The notes under the pieces are model-generated. The model had not been told where the DNA came from, did not search any database, and saw nothing but the letters and a program-made list of their open reading frames with translations. From Chloroflexota bacterium (lineage in GTDB: Bacteria; Chloroflexota; Anaerolineae; Aggregatilineales; Phototrophicaceae), in contig QGUR01000003.1 of NCBI GenBank assembly GCA_003242205.1, forward strand, positions 1 through 41,788: a DNA stretch of 41,788 bases, in the 5' to 3' direction. The position numbers and the translations under genes were made by a program. This document shows, piece after piece, positions 17,701-25,774 of the stretch (the stretch's first letter is position 1; each line of letters starts with the position of its first letter).

Positions 17701-17924
17701 ACTCGCACCACCCCCCACGCACCGAGCGGAACCGACGGCATCGGCGGCATCGGGGCTGCGCGCACGATATCCGGCAGATCGCCGGGTTGCAGGCCGGGCG
17801 ATAAGGCCAGCAGCTTCAACGCTTTCTGCGGCGCGCCCAGCTCAACGCTCTGTCCGTAATAAAAATGCTCAAGCAAGTAACCGGCAGCAGCCAAATCCCA
17901 ATTCTTTCTGGTTACAGCAGGCAA
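14715..17924 (-). CDS. Large protein with possible GAP1-N-like N-terminal domain
   Basis: The 1069-residue product has no signal peptide or membrane helix. Its first 250 residues (YYGQSVELGAPQKALKLLALSPGL, RAGAAVMHYVIL) recall the N-terminal domain of GTPase-associated protein 1 (GAP1-N), including a G-x-x-L-A-x-SPGL segment and a later R-A-G...H pattern. This is from memory and needs a profile search. The remaining 800 residues are helical and Leu/Ala-rich, compatible with an alpha-solenoid scaffold. The start is TTG 17924: an in-frame TGA lies just upstream and no ATG precedes the conserved region. A weak GGA lies upstream. It is monocistronic, converging with the secreted protein gene and diverging from DUF423. 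A GTPase-linked role is an inference from family name only. Confidence 0.5.
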   Translation of the reverse strand: MPAVTRKNWDLAAAGYLLEHFYYGQSVELGAPQKALKLLALSPGLQPGDLPDIVRAAPMPPMPSVPLGAWGVVRVRPTHFVFVQSQLNRAGAAVMHYVILPADLLRGLGGNLRAIMHLLQTEMPVFDGKVARLEPVSIPEVGPPGVTAQVDAMLALMSCTRQRLDVIEQLLAAIVEGVPLIIHNAPPNPAQRTALVEGLLALLPPSARFGVTFAMHALRGTRLDAHIRFLSGQDVSAPGTLVYDWADGRVIGEHLSNDYSRFIMSQFRLDPELVLEQTELLTPVAAWRIKQGDSLAKALAYASHRLVLDNSLQNNLPVEADDVARVLAEDPTLSAELRVDYARHVMAFAIGLGDIRQADLLTTIVPQEPLVEAAVLSQLQDAAQAGKARVIFDLVLHWLRMPDGPRGMEWIGLAQSTAQKCVEELVAAGDSLALRQFLLEAHHADPVAEISHTMPALLSRALPLSVGDEELARTIFVLAINYLAAEQLQRLFSQSQFVMLLPEPLVVFGDYLSGARSEPKARIIVDAAAAFDEDWSALVLIRLVELALLGRRYELLETSALEAMARVSQLPHADLYDNVFRWLVGALSVDSVLRTLEPAGAYALLRILLARRAFPDLAQEMLRHARILYGAVELQKTYAALVRRLFFETPLPHDDTISALRYLDAGGVKPLPLAMAHFGALAQARWTERLHESAINLTTLLASYPAVASVVPPACLMELLEYHTRRRDLVESMRVATLLPQVAASAGDQGTALIVKAFRLHDWDRPAQAAALDLLRRYIRAVDDERAEEAVNALVRALGENLAAPLMATCALRQMMGGEDLASYALLLNVTVEFLHDTAVVYVDKREAPGLKSLLGDLDSLAGGLTDDDRDALARGMLQLGRAIEALGRRQKETRPRNLKSHVQALYEGKAQPKQALDVLRVLGGSLSDGRPQPVEIKQAPTSPPFRDRAAPSVLLEVRVAVRVLSNLARAFPPHRIAALTPPVLRAEIESLLADLPIAERNRVGAEIAADLLRLPELVWHIYNSGDTKALEESSSLGRKLDSNRQRPESTLEFYRFVRGYFMQRIRER

Positions 17925-17946
17925 TCATCCATCGGTATCTTCACCA

Positions 17947-17975
17947 TCATAATTCGCACTGCCAGCCCAAACCAA
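17947..17975 (-). promoter_or_regulatory. Candidate promoter for the 1069-residue protein
   Basis: On the minus strand TTGGTT (17975-17970) and TTATGA (17952-17947) are 17 bases apart. The -10 is about 22 bases from TTG 17924, so the leader would be very short. Confidence 0.35.
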
Positions 17976-18076
17976 TAAGAGTGTGCCGTAAGTACCTGTG
18001 ACGAACCGGAGCGGCAGGGCGCTTGAGGTTTGCGGGTTACCCCATCATGGGCCGGGGACTGCCTTCCGTGGAGCGG

Positions 18077-18082
18077 TATAAT
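18077..18082 (+). promoter_or_regulatory. Consensus -10 element for the DUF423 gene
   Basis: TATAAT lies 35 bases before ATG 18118. There is no recognisable -35 at the right distance. The GGTATAAT context matches that before the DUF3048 gene. Confidence 0.45.
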
Positions 18083-18117
18083 CGCTCTGTTTGTTTCTGA
18101 TCGGAGAAAGGATCGTC

Positions 18118-18504
18118 ATGAGTCGCGCGTTTGTCGTCGCCGGGGCGCTGCTGGCAGCGCTCGCGGTGATGCTGGGCGCGTTTGGCTCTCACGGGCTAAG
18201 CGCGCACTTTGAAGCACACCCAGACCTGAAGCCAACCTTTCAGACCGCTTCGGAGTACCATCTCGTTCACGCAGTAGCGCTCGTCGTGGCTGGTGGGATA
18301 GCGTCGCGGTGGCCGGGCCGCCTGTCTAACTGGGGCGGCGTGCTGCTGGCAACCGGCATCGTGCTTTTCTCCGGCAGCCTGTATGCCCTCAGCATCCTCA
18401 ATGTACGCGGCATGGGCGCGGTTGCGCCGTTTGGCGGCGCGGCGCTCATTTTGGGCTGGTTGTGTCTGGCGCTGGCGGGGTGGCGAGGTAACCGGACGCC
18501 TTAG
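18118..18504 (+). CDS. DUF423 family membrane protein
   Basis: The 128-residue product has the normal length and four membrane helices of DUF423 proteins. The family signature GAFGSHGL is at about 21-28 and SEYHLVHAVAL at about 45-55. No transport or enzymatic role is established for the family. ATG 18118 has AAAGGA 6 bases upstream. Its last 59 bases overlap the 3' end of the convergent CPBP gene, so the two transcripts are antisense to each other there. Confidence 0.9.
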   Translation: MSRAFVVAGALLAALAVMLGAFGSHGLSAHFEAHPDLKPTFQTASEYHLVHAVALVVAGGIASRWPGRLSNWGGVLLATGIVLFSGSLYALSILNVRGMGAVAPFGGAALILGWLCLALAGWRGNRTP

Positions 18505-19255
18505 GACGCCTCAGCATCAGGGCCAGTGCCGCCAGCCATGTCAACGCGCCGGTCACCAGAGGATTGTAGTGCGAGCCGAAATTCGGAAACAACGCCCAGC
18601 CGAGATTATCCGCCGCGTGATAGAGTTCGACTGCCAGAACGCTGCCGCCTGAATGCCGGTAAAGCCAGACCAGCAAGACCCGCATCCCGACCGTTTTGAC
18701 GGATTGCCAGAACACCCACGTCGCGGAATTGCCGGTCTGTATGAACGGAACGGCGTGCCACACCGCCCACACAATGCCGAGCAACAACCCGCTTCGCAGC
18801 GTTCCGCTGCGTTTCAGCATCCGCTCGGTTGCGTAACCTGTCCAGCCCAGCTCTTCGCCAGTGGCCGTGAGCATGAACGTCAGGAAAAGCGGCAGCCCCG
18901 TCTGGAGCGAAACAACGACGCGTTCGGGTAGCGGCAGGCGAAACAGGCGCATGACGGCGTAGGACAAGCCATAAAGCACGGGGGCCAGCAGGAGCGCGAG
19001 CAGAACCGGGCGTCTGCCACGTATTCTTCTGAAATCCAGCGCCCGCCTCAGGAAGGTCGCCGCGCCTCTGGCTCCAGCTTCCCGAAACACGAGCGCACTC
19101 GCCGCGATGGCTGGCACAAAAGCCACCAGCGCGCTGGCCGGCAAATTGACAGGTAGCGGCAGCCGCCTGCCGCCAACCAGCCACAGTGGCAGGGATAGCG
19201 CGAATGTCAGGGCGAAAAAACGAGCGATCGCTCTGTCAGTCTGTGACACGAGCAT
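18446..19255 (-). CDS. CPBP family intramembrane glutamic protease
   Basis: The 269-residue product has about seven membrane helices and the three CPBP (Abi, Rce1-like) motifs: GEELGWTGY (133-141, Glu134/Glu135), WHAVPF (166-171, His167) and LYHAADN (211-217, His213 and Asn217). These residues form the active site in Rce1-type proteases. Natural substrates are unknown for most bacterial members; bacteriocin maturation or immunity is one known role. ATG 19255 is only 1-2 bases from GGGAG, while GTG 19249 is 7 bases away, so the real start may be two codons later. It lies downstream of the terminator that ends the DtxR gene, so it needs its own promoter or read-through. Confidence 0.85.
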   Translation of the reverse strand: MLVSQTDRAIARFFALTFALSLPLWLVGGRRLPLPVNLPASALVAFVPAIAASALVFREAGARGAATFLRRALDFRRIRGRRPVLLALLLAPVLYGLSYAVMRLFRLPLPERVVVSLQTGLPLFLTFMLTATGEELGWTGYATERMLKRSGTLRSGLLLGIVWAVWHAVPFIQTGNSATWVFWQSVKTVGMRVLLVWLYRHSGGSVLAVELYHAADNLGWALFPNFGSHYNPLVTGALTWLAALALMLRRPKASGYLATPPAPDTTSPK

Positions 19256-19349
19256 GCTCCCGCTGGAAACCGGCGTTGCTATTCAGATGCCGCGCGCGGA
19301 AGATGCCTTACACCGCTGCGTTGCCGGCGTGGGCGCAGCAGCGGGTATC

Positions 19350-19384
19350 AAAAAAACGGGGCCAGTCACAGCTACTGCCCCCGT
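19350..19384 (-). terminator. Strong intrinsic terminator after the DtxR-family gene
   Basis: On the minus strand an 11-bp stem (ACGGGGGCAGT / ACTGGCCCCGT, one G-G mismatch) with a 7-base loop is followed by seven T. It starts 3 bases after the TAG stop of the regulator gene and separates it from the CPBP gene. Confidence 0.9.
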
Positions 19385-19387
19385 CAG

Positions 19388-20071
19388 CTATTCCAGTTCA
19401 AATTCGCGCTCGGTACACACGCGCAACACGCCTGCCAGTTCGTGACCGATGACACAGGTTTGGTCCCCCAGACGAAGCTGCAACGGCCCATTAAAGGGCG
19501 CACGCGCTACCAGTTCAAAGCGCGTGCCGGGTTTCAGGCCCAGTTCGCCCAGATAAGAGAGCATGTTCTCGTCGTGTGTGCTCACGCGGCTGATGACAAG
19601 CTCGCTGCCCGGTTCGGCTTCGTTAAGCGGCCAGTCCGTCACACGCGGCATGTGGCCGTCAGCGGATGGAATCGGCTCGCCATGAGGGCAACGGCGCGGA
19701 AACCCGGCCATCTGCTCCATGCGGTTGACCATTTCGTCGCTGACTACCGCGCCAAGATTGTCGGCCTCATCGTGAACTTCATGCCAGCCGAACTGCATGA
19801 CACTGACCAGAAATGCCTCGACCAACCTGTGCCGGCGAATGCTGGCCAACGCCTCGCGCTCGCCCGCCGGAGTCAGATAGATTCCCCGGTAGGGTTCGTG
19901 CTCCAGAAAGCCATCTTCCTTCAGGCGCTGCACCATGCGCGTTACCGCCGGCGCGGACACATTGAGCACCTTCGCCAGCGCTGATGTCGAGATATAGGGA
20001 CTGTCATTCTGATAGTACGCCAGGCGGTACGCCTCGGCGAGATACTCCTGCATTGCGGCACTTGCGGTCAT
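19388..20071 (-). CDS. DtxR/MntR-family metal-dependent transcriptional regulator
   Basis: The 227-residue product has the three parts of the full-length DtxR family: a winged helix (1-70, with SAPAVTRMVQRLKEDGFL as recognition region), a metal-binding and dimerisation domain (about 75-140) containing RRHR, VEAFL, HDEADNLGAVVSDEMV and the diagnostic CPHGEPIP, and a C-terminal SH3/FeoA-like domain (about 160-225). It should repress promoters when loaded with Fe(II) or Mn(II). I chose ATG 20071 (AGGA 5 bases upstream) over the in-frame GTG at 20086. It has its own promoter at 20114-20142 with a palindrome over the transcription start, which suggests autoregulation. It lies 97 bases after the cytochrome gene on the same strand, so the heme-protein pair could also feed into it. 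Confidence 0.93.
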   Translation of the reverse strand: MTASAAMQEYLAEAYRLAYYQNDSPYISTSALAKVLNVSAPAVTRMVQRLKEDGFLEHEPYRGIYLTPAGEREALASIRRHRLVEAFLVSVMQFGWHEVHDEADNLGAVVSDEMVNRMEQMAGFPRRCPHGEPIPSADGHMPRVTDWPLNEAEPGSELVISRVSTHDENMLSYLGELGLKPGTRFELVARAPFNGPLQLRLGDQTCVIGHELAGVLRVCTEREFELE

Positions 20072-20095
20072 GCACTTCCTCGACACAACGCAATT

Positions 20096-20115
20096 TTTAT
20101 CATGGCTATCATAAA
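20096..20115. promoter_or_regulatory. Candidate DtxR-family operator
   Basis: A 20-base imperfect palindrome (TTTATCAT, centre GGCT, ATCATAAA) matches its own reverse complement at 16 of 20 positions. It overlaps the 3' edge of the -10 element and the expected transcription start of the DtxR-family gene, where a repressor would block initiation. Confidence 0.55.
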
Positions 20116-20142
20116 TATATCGAGTAACTTTAGGTTTCGCAA
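20114..20142 (-). promoter_or_regulatory. Promoter of the DtxR-family gene
   Basis: On the minus strand TTGCGA (20142-20137) and TATATT (20119-20114) are separated by 17 bases. The start of transcription would be near 20107, about 36 bases before ATG 20071. Confidence 0.6.
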
Positions 20143-20168
20143 GGGTTAAACATTAAATTTATAAAGGG

Positions 20169-21992
20169 TTAATATTCCGGCCATGCGAGCAAATAGGCGA
20201 CCAGTGCGTCAATATCTTCGGGCGCGACCTCGTAAATAAGCTGGTGCTCGCCCGGCAGTTCGAAAACCTGGCGCAGCGTCGCAGCAGAACCGTCATGAAA
20301 ATACGGCGCGCTAAGCCAGAGCCAGCGCAATGCCGGCGTATCGATAGGCTGGTCGCTCGTGCCAACATCATACCGCTGGAGATTCGTGCCCGCCTGCCCG
20401 ACATGGCAGTTCCCGCATCCCCGCTGCTGAAAAATCTCCGCGCCGCGCTCGATAGCTTCGTCCGGCTGTATCGACCGCGCCGGGGTCGGGATCGAAATCA
20501 GGTAGTTCACCAACGTATCCAGATCGGCCGATAGCCCCGCATGAGGCTCGCCCAACGGATCGTGCGCGGGGCCTTCGATCAATCCCAGCCCTCCCTGTAA
20601 ATGGCGAATCAACAGTTCGACATCCGCCAGTTCGTCGTATCCCCCACTCCAGAGATAGGGCGCAGTCTCCGGCAGGCCATAGAGCACCGGCGTATTTCTG
20701 GGGCCTTCCGGCATGCCCACCCATACGCGGCCATCCGACTCACCGTCGAAATGGCAGGTCGCACAGCTCAGCCATGAGTCCTGACTCATGTGCGGATCGG
20801 CAGCGCTATGGAACAGGTGCGCGCCGATGAAAATGTCGTTAGGTATCGCCGGGCTGCTGATTGGCAGCACATCGACGGCCGTCAGCGTCGCCGTGTCGAT
20901 CACCGTGATCGTCGAGTCGAGCGCATTGTGGACGTAAAGCAACGCCCGGTCGCGGCTGAGCAAGAGTCCGCGCGGATTCGCCCCGACCGGGACGTTGGCT
21001 ACCGCCAGCCCGGTCTGCAGGTTGATGACCGAAACATCGTTGCTGCCCGAATTGGCAACGTAGAGCCAGTTACGTGCCGGGTCAAGCTGAACTACGAACG
21101 GCAGGTTAACCGGCCGGTCGGCTGTATCGAGAGCCAGCCTCGCGGACTGGCGCAGGCGCATATCGCGCAGGTCAACGACGTTGACAACGGGAAAAACGAG
21201 CGTGTCATAAGTCGGCACTTCATTGCGCGCATTGAACCGCGTCTGCGGCAGATAGGCAAGGCCGGAGTCCGGATGGATCGTCAACGACTGGAATGCCCCG
21301 GTATCGACGCCTGTAGACACGGTCATCACCGCCCGTCCATGCGGCGTATAAATCAGTGTGAGCTGGCCGCTCCAGAAATGGGTGACGTATAGAAAATCGC
21401 CCCACAACGCCAGACCGGCAGGCGCGTCCGGCACCGGCCACCGCTGGCTGACCGCGCGCGACGCAAGCTCAACGACAACGACCTCGTCGCTGCCCTTGAG
21501 CGACACGTAAGCCGTGGTGTCGTTCGCGACAACGCCGTATGGCTGCGCGCCACCGAGATCGACATGCGCGACGACGCTCTGCGCGTCAAGATCAACGATT
21601 GACAGCGTATTATCCCCGCGATTGGCCGTCACGCCAAAGCGGCCATTGGGCGTAACAGCGACGCTGCGAGGGTCTGTACCGACGGGGATTTCGGCAATCA
21701 CTTCGCCATCGGCGGGCCGTACCAACGAGACACTGTTGCTGAGCATATTGACCGCGACCACCGTGCGGCCATCGGCTCGCAGCGCCAGCGTATTGCTGGC
21801 AGGCAAAAGCGTGCGCGCCGGAGGCAGGGCATAGAGCGGCATGGGGATAGGCGTAGGGCCGGATGTTTGAGCGCCGGCAGGGACAACCGGCAAAGCCGAG
21901 GCGGCGGCCACCGTTACGGCAAAAAGCCAACCGAAGCCGGCCCGCCGGCACAGCCCGGTTGTCAGTCGCGTGAAAAGGCGGACGGCGCGCAT
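20169..21992 (-). CDS. Secreted beta-propeller fused to a diheme cytochrome c (MauG/CcpA-like)
   Basis: The 607-residue product has a signal peptide (cleavage near PAGA-Q, about 42). A YVTN/YNCE-type beta-propeller with repeated GTDPRSVAVTPNG-like and LYVANSGSNDVSVINLQTG-like blades spans about 65-390. A C-terminal cytochrome part has two CxxCH heme sites, CATCH (410-414) and CGNCH (526-530), in the layout of MauG/CcpA peroxidases. It should sit outside the membrane and carry two c-type hemes. ATG 21992 overlaps the TGA of the upstream gene (TGATG), so the two are coupled. Similar propeller-cytochrome fusions are annotated as cytochrome c peroxidase; the substrate is unknown. A metal regulator gene follows downstream. 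Confidence 0.85.
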   Translation of the reverse strand: MRAVRLFTRLTTGLCRRAGFGWLFAVTVAAASALPVVPAGAQTSGPTPIPMPLYALPPARTLLPASNTLALRADGRTVVAVNMLSNSVSLVRPADGEVIAEIPVGTDPRSVAVTPNGRFGVTANRGDNTLSIVDLDAQSVVAHVDLGGAQPYGVVANDTTAYVSLKGSDEVVVVELASRAVSQRWPVPDAPAGLALWGDFLYVTHFWSGQLTLIYTPHGRAVMTVSTGVDTGAFQSLTIHPDSGLAYLPQTRFNARNEVPTYDTLVFPVVNVVDLRDMRLRQSARLALDTADRPVNLPFVVQLDPARNWLYVANSGSNDVSVINLQTGLAVANVPVGANPRGLLLSRDRALLYVHNALDSTITVIDTATLTAVDVLPISSPAIPNDIFIGAHLFHSAADPHMSQDSWLSCATCHFDGESDGRVWVGMPEGPRNTPVLYGLPETAPYLWSGGYDELADVELLIRHLQGGLGLIEGPAHDPLGEPHAGLSADLDTLVNYLISIPTPARSIQPDEAIERGAEIFQQRGCGNCHVGQAGTNLQRYDVGTSDQPIDTPALRWLWLSAPYFHDGSAATLRQVFELPGEHQLIYEVAPEDIDALVAYLLAWPEY

Positions 21993-24900
21993 CAATCTCC
22001 CAGACTGAGCAAACGGTCGTGCATGAGCGTGATTTCGCGCGTCTGAACGCCTGCGTTTCCGGAACCATCAACGCCTGTGACGAACAGCGTCAGCGTCAAC
22101 GGATCGGATACCCACGAGCCGCTGGCACGGGACTGCGGTTCAAAGTTCGGGAAACGCTCGCTCACGGCGGACGGATCGTACGGATATGTAAACGTGCTGC
22201 CGGTCATCGGCAACTCTCCCTGTTCCACCACGTAGCCGGGCATTTTTAAGGTGTAGTGAACGCGCACATCACTCCAGCCAGAAGGCGCGGCAAAGTTGAA
22301 ATTATAGCGGGAACCGGGCGCGAAACTGGCATCCTGCCGGTCTACCGGCAACAGACCGACATCTTTCGGCACGACATAAACCGAGAAACGACCGTCTGGC
22401 GCGCCGGGGATGCCGCCGGTCGGGTATGGCGGCTCGACAATTCCGGCGGAAGTCGGCCCTTCATGCCAGACATCAATATCAACCGTCCAGATACCCGCTT
22501 CATCGACGATGAGGTCCTGCGCCGGATCGTAGAAATAACCCACAGCATTCGCCACGCCGTCAACGCTGTATTCCCGTCCATCCGGCGCAGTGATCGTCGC
22601 GCGCACGCGCGACGGCAACAGCGGAGCGACATTTCCGGCGATCGACAGCCGATCGCCAACCTCCAGAATGGCTCCCGGCCGCGCGCCTGACGGGTAGAAG
22701 AAGATTTCGACCGCCTGACCATCGAGCGTGAACAGCGGGCCGCCATCAGCGCCCCCCGCCTGCCCCCGATACGGAGGGTAGACGCGCGTGCCGCGGCCTC
22801 CTTCCGCCACAGTCATGACCAGCGATCCGTAGATGGCCGTTTCGGCAATACGCGCCTGCGAATTGCGGACAACCGCGCCGCCGAACATGAACAGATAATC
22901 GCCGGGCCGGTCGCCGGTAAAACCCGCGCCGATCTGGCGATTATAGCGGTCGTTGGGATCGACATAGAAAAGCGTCGCATCGTCTTCCGTCCCAACCACC
23001 AGTTGTCGCGCGGTGACGCCGGGGCGCACAAGACTGACATAGGCATAAGCGTCGTTGACGACATCACCGGGAGCCAGCGCCGGCCCGAAATCAGCCTCCG
23101 GCGCGTTTATCGTCATCAATGGTAGCGAATGGCGTACGCTGCGCTCGCGCAAAACCGGTTCGGGCAGAACTTCCGCCAGCCATTGCTCGTACTGCCCCGC
23201 CGTATCCTGAACGGTCAGCGCCGGCATCAGGCCGCTGTCCTCCGCGTCCTCCAGCCAGAGCACATCGCCGCTGTGATAGGGAATATTCGGATAAATCGGC
23301 GCACCCTGCGCTCCCACGATCGCGGCATAATGCGCGGCGTTATACCACGCGGGCCGCATATCCGCCTCGACGTTCGCCAGCCCGCGCCGGCCATGCAGCA
23401 CCAACGACGAATCGGGCCGGGCGATGACGCCCGCCGCGCGCTGGCTGGCGGCCCACAGGCGACCGGCGGAGTCGGTATAGCGCGCTTCATAATCGACCGT
23501 ATACTCTCCCGGCGTCGTGAACCGCACCCCGCCGTCCGGTGCGTGGAAATAGCCAAAGCGATTGGCCTGCCCTTCGATGCGCGTTTCAATCACGTCGCCG
23601 CCATCGAGCGGATAGACGCGCAGCGTGATCGTCACATCGGCGGGCACGCCAGGCGACAGGTGAAGGCCGGGATTGAACGTATCGCCAACCTCGAATGAAG
23701 TCCCCGGCAACACGCTCGGCGTCAGGCTGAGCAGTTCGGCGACCAGCACCTCATACACGCCGCCGCCCTCATAGCGATTGCCCCACACGTCTTCCAGCAT
23801 TCCGGTCATGGAAATGCGATAGGGGCCATAGTCTTCAAAGGTATAGGCGGTGAAGAGCGTATTGAGCGTCGTCAGACGATAAACATCGACCGGCGAAAAC
23901 TCGCCAAAGCGCTCGCGCTCATCAACGCTGACGGTCGACAATCGATTTTGCAGGATCGGCGCGGTTCCCAGATTGTCGGTTTCGCCATTGGGCCGGGTCA
24001 CGCTGACGCTCAGCCGGCCGCCGGGCAGCAGGAAAGGGATCAACGGCGCGCTGAAGGTCTGGAATGCGTTCGGCATCTGATCGTACAGATAAGGTTCCAG
24101 CGGGTAGCCGATCGGCTCGCCCGTCGCATGATCCACAGGCGGCAGGATGTATGTCGGGCTATCGAAGCGCACGCGGTTGGCTAGCGTGGCCCACGCCTGA
24201 TCGGCCTCGGACAGCAGTCCGCGGCTGCCATTGCTCGGATGATCTGCAAACAGCGCCCACAGCAGGCGAACGGGCTGCTGCGCCGCGATGTCGTAGAGGA
24301 TCGGAAGCCGTGTGGGTTTGCCAGAGCCGGCAGGTTGTGACGCCGTGAACAGCCCGCTCGCATCCCACGGAATCCGCGCCTCGCCCGTATCGATATAGCC
24401 GCGAAAGACCGGCGCGTACAGCCCGGCCGGTAACGTTTCCGGGATGGTGAATTCAAAGGTCAGGCCGAAAGTCAGGGTATTCTCGTGCAGCACGATGTCG
24501 GGCGCTTCCGCCCATGCTTCGCCCAGCAGGATTTCCTCGCCCGGAACATGGATGGCCAGCCCGGATGGCGTTCGCACGGTCGACCAGCCATTGTTGGCCA
24601 GCGGGCTCATGGCCACGTGTTGCTGCCCGTCGATCTCGGCGACGATCGGCGCAAGGCTGATCTGGCCAACCGCTCGAAAATTCACCGCCGGCGGCGGCTC
24701 CGAAGCGACAAGTCTGATATCCAGTTCGAGGTGAACAGGGTCGTTTCGATTGCCGATCGCCAGCCGGTCGGTTCGCCCACGCGCCGTCCAGTAGCTCGCG
24801 CCGCCATCCGCCGGGCCGCCCAGCGTAAAGCGCGTCGGAGCGTCGCCAACGGCGCTGTTCAGGCGCACCACGCCATCAACCTCCCCGGTCGATTCCAGCA

Positions 24901-25726
24901 CCCGATCAAGCGCCAGCGTCTGCAAGACAACGCCTTCCGAGTTGATCGAACGGAGTTCATTCAGCGTCACGGTTTCCGAACGCCCGCCAATCGGCGCGAA
25001 CGGTAGCCGCAGTTCAAAATTGCCGTTCCGGCTCACCACAGCCACCGGAACCGGCCCGACCTCCCGCACATCGGGCGTCAGACGGGTTAGCTGCCCGGTC
25101 ACGCCGGATTCCGGATCGACAGTTACCTGATAGGTCGTCGCGTCGACAGTGAACACGACCTGTAGCCGAGCGCCGGTCGTCTCGATGCCGGTCGCCGCCA
25201 GGTAGAGCGATTGCCGGTTGCGAAGCCCAAACAGGCTGCCACCAAGAAAACTGGCTTGCGGATAGGCTTCCCAATCGCTCAGATCGCCATCAAGCCGAAT
25301 CCGGGTGACGGGTGTGGTTGCCTGTCGCATTTCGGGAAACGGCCCGTAAATGATCGTCGCCGGGCCGCCCGGCATGGCCTCCGGAATATCGCGCAGAGTG
25401 GAGGGAGTTTCGCCAACAATGGGGCTGATCCAGAAGGGAGTGTTGCCGGGGCCGAACATCCGCGCGCTGAAGCTGCCGGTCACGCCCGCCTGAACCATGG
25501 TTGTCTGGCCGGTATAGAGGTTGCGAATGGCCAGCCGCGCGTTGGGAAAAACCGCGCCGCTCACACCGGAAATCGTCACCATGCCATCCGCGTCTGCCGG
25601 CGAAATGTCGATCAACGACAGAAGTGGCGGTTCCCCCGCCGTCGCCTGCGAGATCGTCTGCGCGCGAACCGGAGCCAGCGTCAGCAGCGCAACCACAACA
25701 GACAGCACGACCCAGACTCGCGGCAA
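21992..25726 (-). CDS. Very large secreted multi-beta-sandwich protein of unknown function
   Basis: The 1244-residue product has a clear signal peptide (about 1-23, PVRA-Q). The rest is Gly/Pro/Asp-rich and looks like a string of beta domains. One segment (about 150-200, IRLDGDLSDW, then SLYLAATG) resembles the CBM9/DOMON-like carbohydrate- or heme-binding fold. Two later Ig-like parts share GYFHAPDG / GYFYDPAQ and PGEYTVD / AGIWTVD motifs, suggesting an internal duplication (about 750-790 and 1050-1100). No catalytic motif was recognised. Start TTG 25726 was chosen because AGGAG (25739-25735) is 8 bases upstream and the signal peptide begins there; the longer TTG start lacks this. It is coupled to the cytochrome gene, so the two may form an extracellular complex. 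Confidence 0.7.
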   Translation of the reverse strand: MPRVWVVLSVVVALLTLAPVRAQTISQATAGEPPLLSLIDISPADADGMVTISGVSGAVFPNARLAIRNLYTGQTTMVQAGVTGSFSARMFGPGNTPFWISPIVGETPSTLRDIPEAMPGGPATIIYGPFPEMRQATTPVTRIRLDGDLSDWEAYPQASFLGGSLFGLRNRQSLYLAATGIETTGARLQVVFTVDATTYQVTVDPESGVTGQLTRLTPDVREVGPVPVAVVSRNGNFELRLPFAPIGGRSETVTLNELRSINSEGVVLQTLALDRVLESTGEVDGVVRLNSAVGDAPTRFTLGGPADGGASYWTARGRTDRLAIGNRNDPVHLELDIRLVASEPPPAVNFRAVGQISLAPIVAEIDGQQHVAMSPLANNGWSTVRTPSGLAIHVPGEEILLGEAWAEAPDIVLHENTLTFGLTFEFTIPETLPAGLYAPVFRGYIDTGEARIPWDASGLFTASQPAGSGKPTRLPILYDIAAQQPVRLLWALFADHPSNGSRGLLSEADQAWATLANRVRFDSPTYILPPVDHATGEPIGYPLEPYLYDQMPNAFQTFSAPLIPFLLPGGRLSVSVTRPNGETDNLGTAPILQNRLSTVSVDERERFGEFSPVDVYRLTTLNTLFTAYTFEDYGPYRISMTGMLEDVWGNRYEGGGVYEVLVAELLSLTPSVLPGTSFEVGDTFNPGLHLSPGVPADVTITLRVYPLDGGDVIETRIEGQANRFGYFHAPDGGVRFTTPGEYTVDYEARYTDSAGRLWAASQRAAGVIARPDSSLVLHGRRGLANVEADMRPAWYNAAHYAAIVGAQGAPIYPNIPYHSGDVLWLEDAEDSGLMPALTVQDTAGQYEQWLAEVLPEPVLRERSVRHSLPLMTINAPEADFGPALAPGDVVNDAYAYVSLVRPGVTARQLVVGTEDDATLFYVDPNDRYNRQIGAGFTGDRPGDYLFMFGGAVVRNSQARIAETAIYGSLVMTVAEGGRGTRVYPPYRGQAGGADGGPLFTLDGQAVEIFFYPSGARPGAILEVGDRLSIAGNVAPLLPSRVRATITAPDGREYSVDGVANAVGYFYDPAQDLIVDEAGIWTVDIDVWHEGPTSAGIVEPPYPTGGIPGAPDGRFSVYVVPKDVGLLPVDRQDASFAPGSRYNFNFAAPSGWSDVRVHYTLKMPGYVVEQGELPMTGSTFTYPYDPSAVSERFPNFEPQSRASGSWVSDPLTLTLFVTGVDGSGNAGVQTREITLMHDRLLSLGD

Positions 25727-25774
25727 CGCGGTTACTCCTCGGACAACAGCGTGAGACAACTATGAGTCAGGCCG

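Noticed and set aside
16569..17804. 411-codon plus-strand open frame
   Set aside because: It is antisense to the 1069-residue gene, His/Arg/Gln-rich and low in hydrophobic patterning, as expected of a shadow frame in GC-rich DNA.
20121..20165. IdeR-type iron box in the TTTAGG...GGGTTAAA stretch
   Set aside because: The two halves are not inverted repeats of each other; the palindrome at 20096-20115 is a better candidate.
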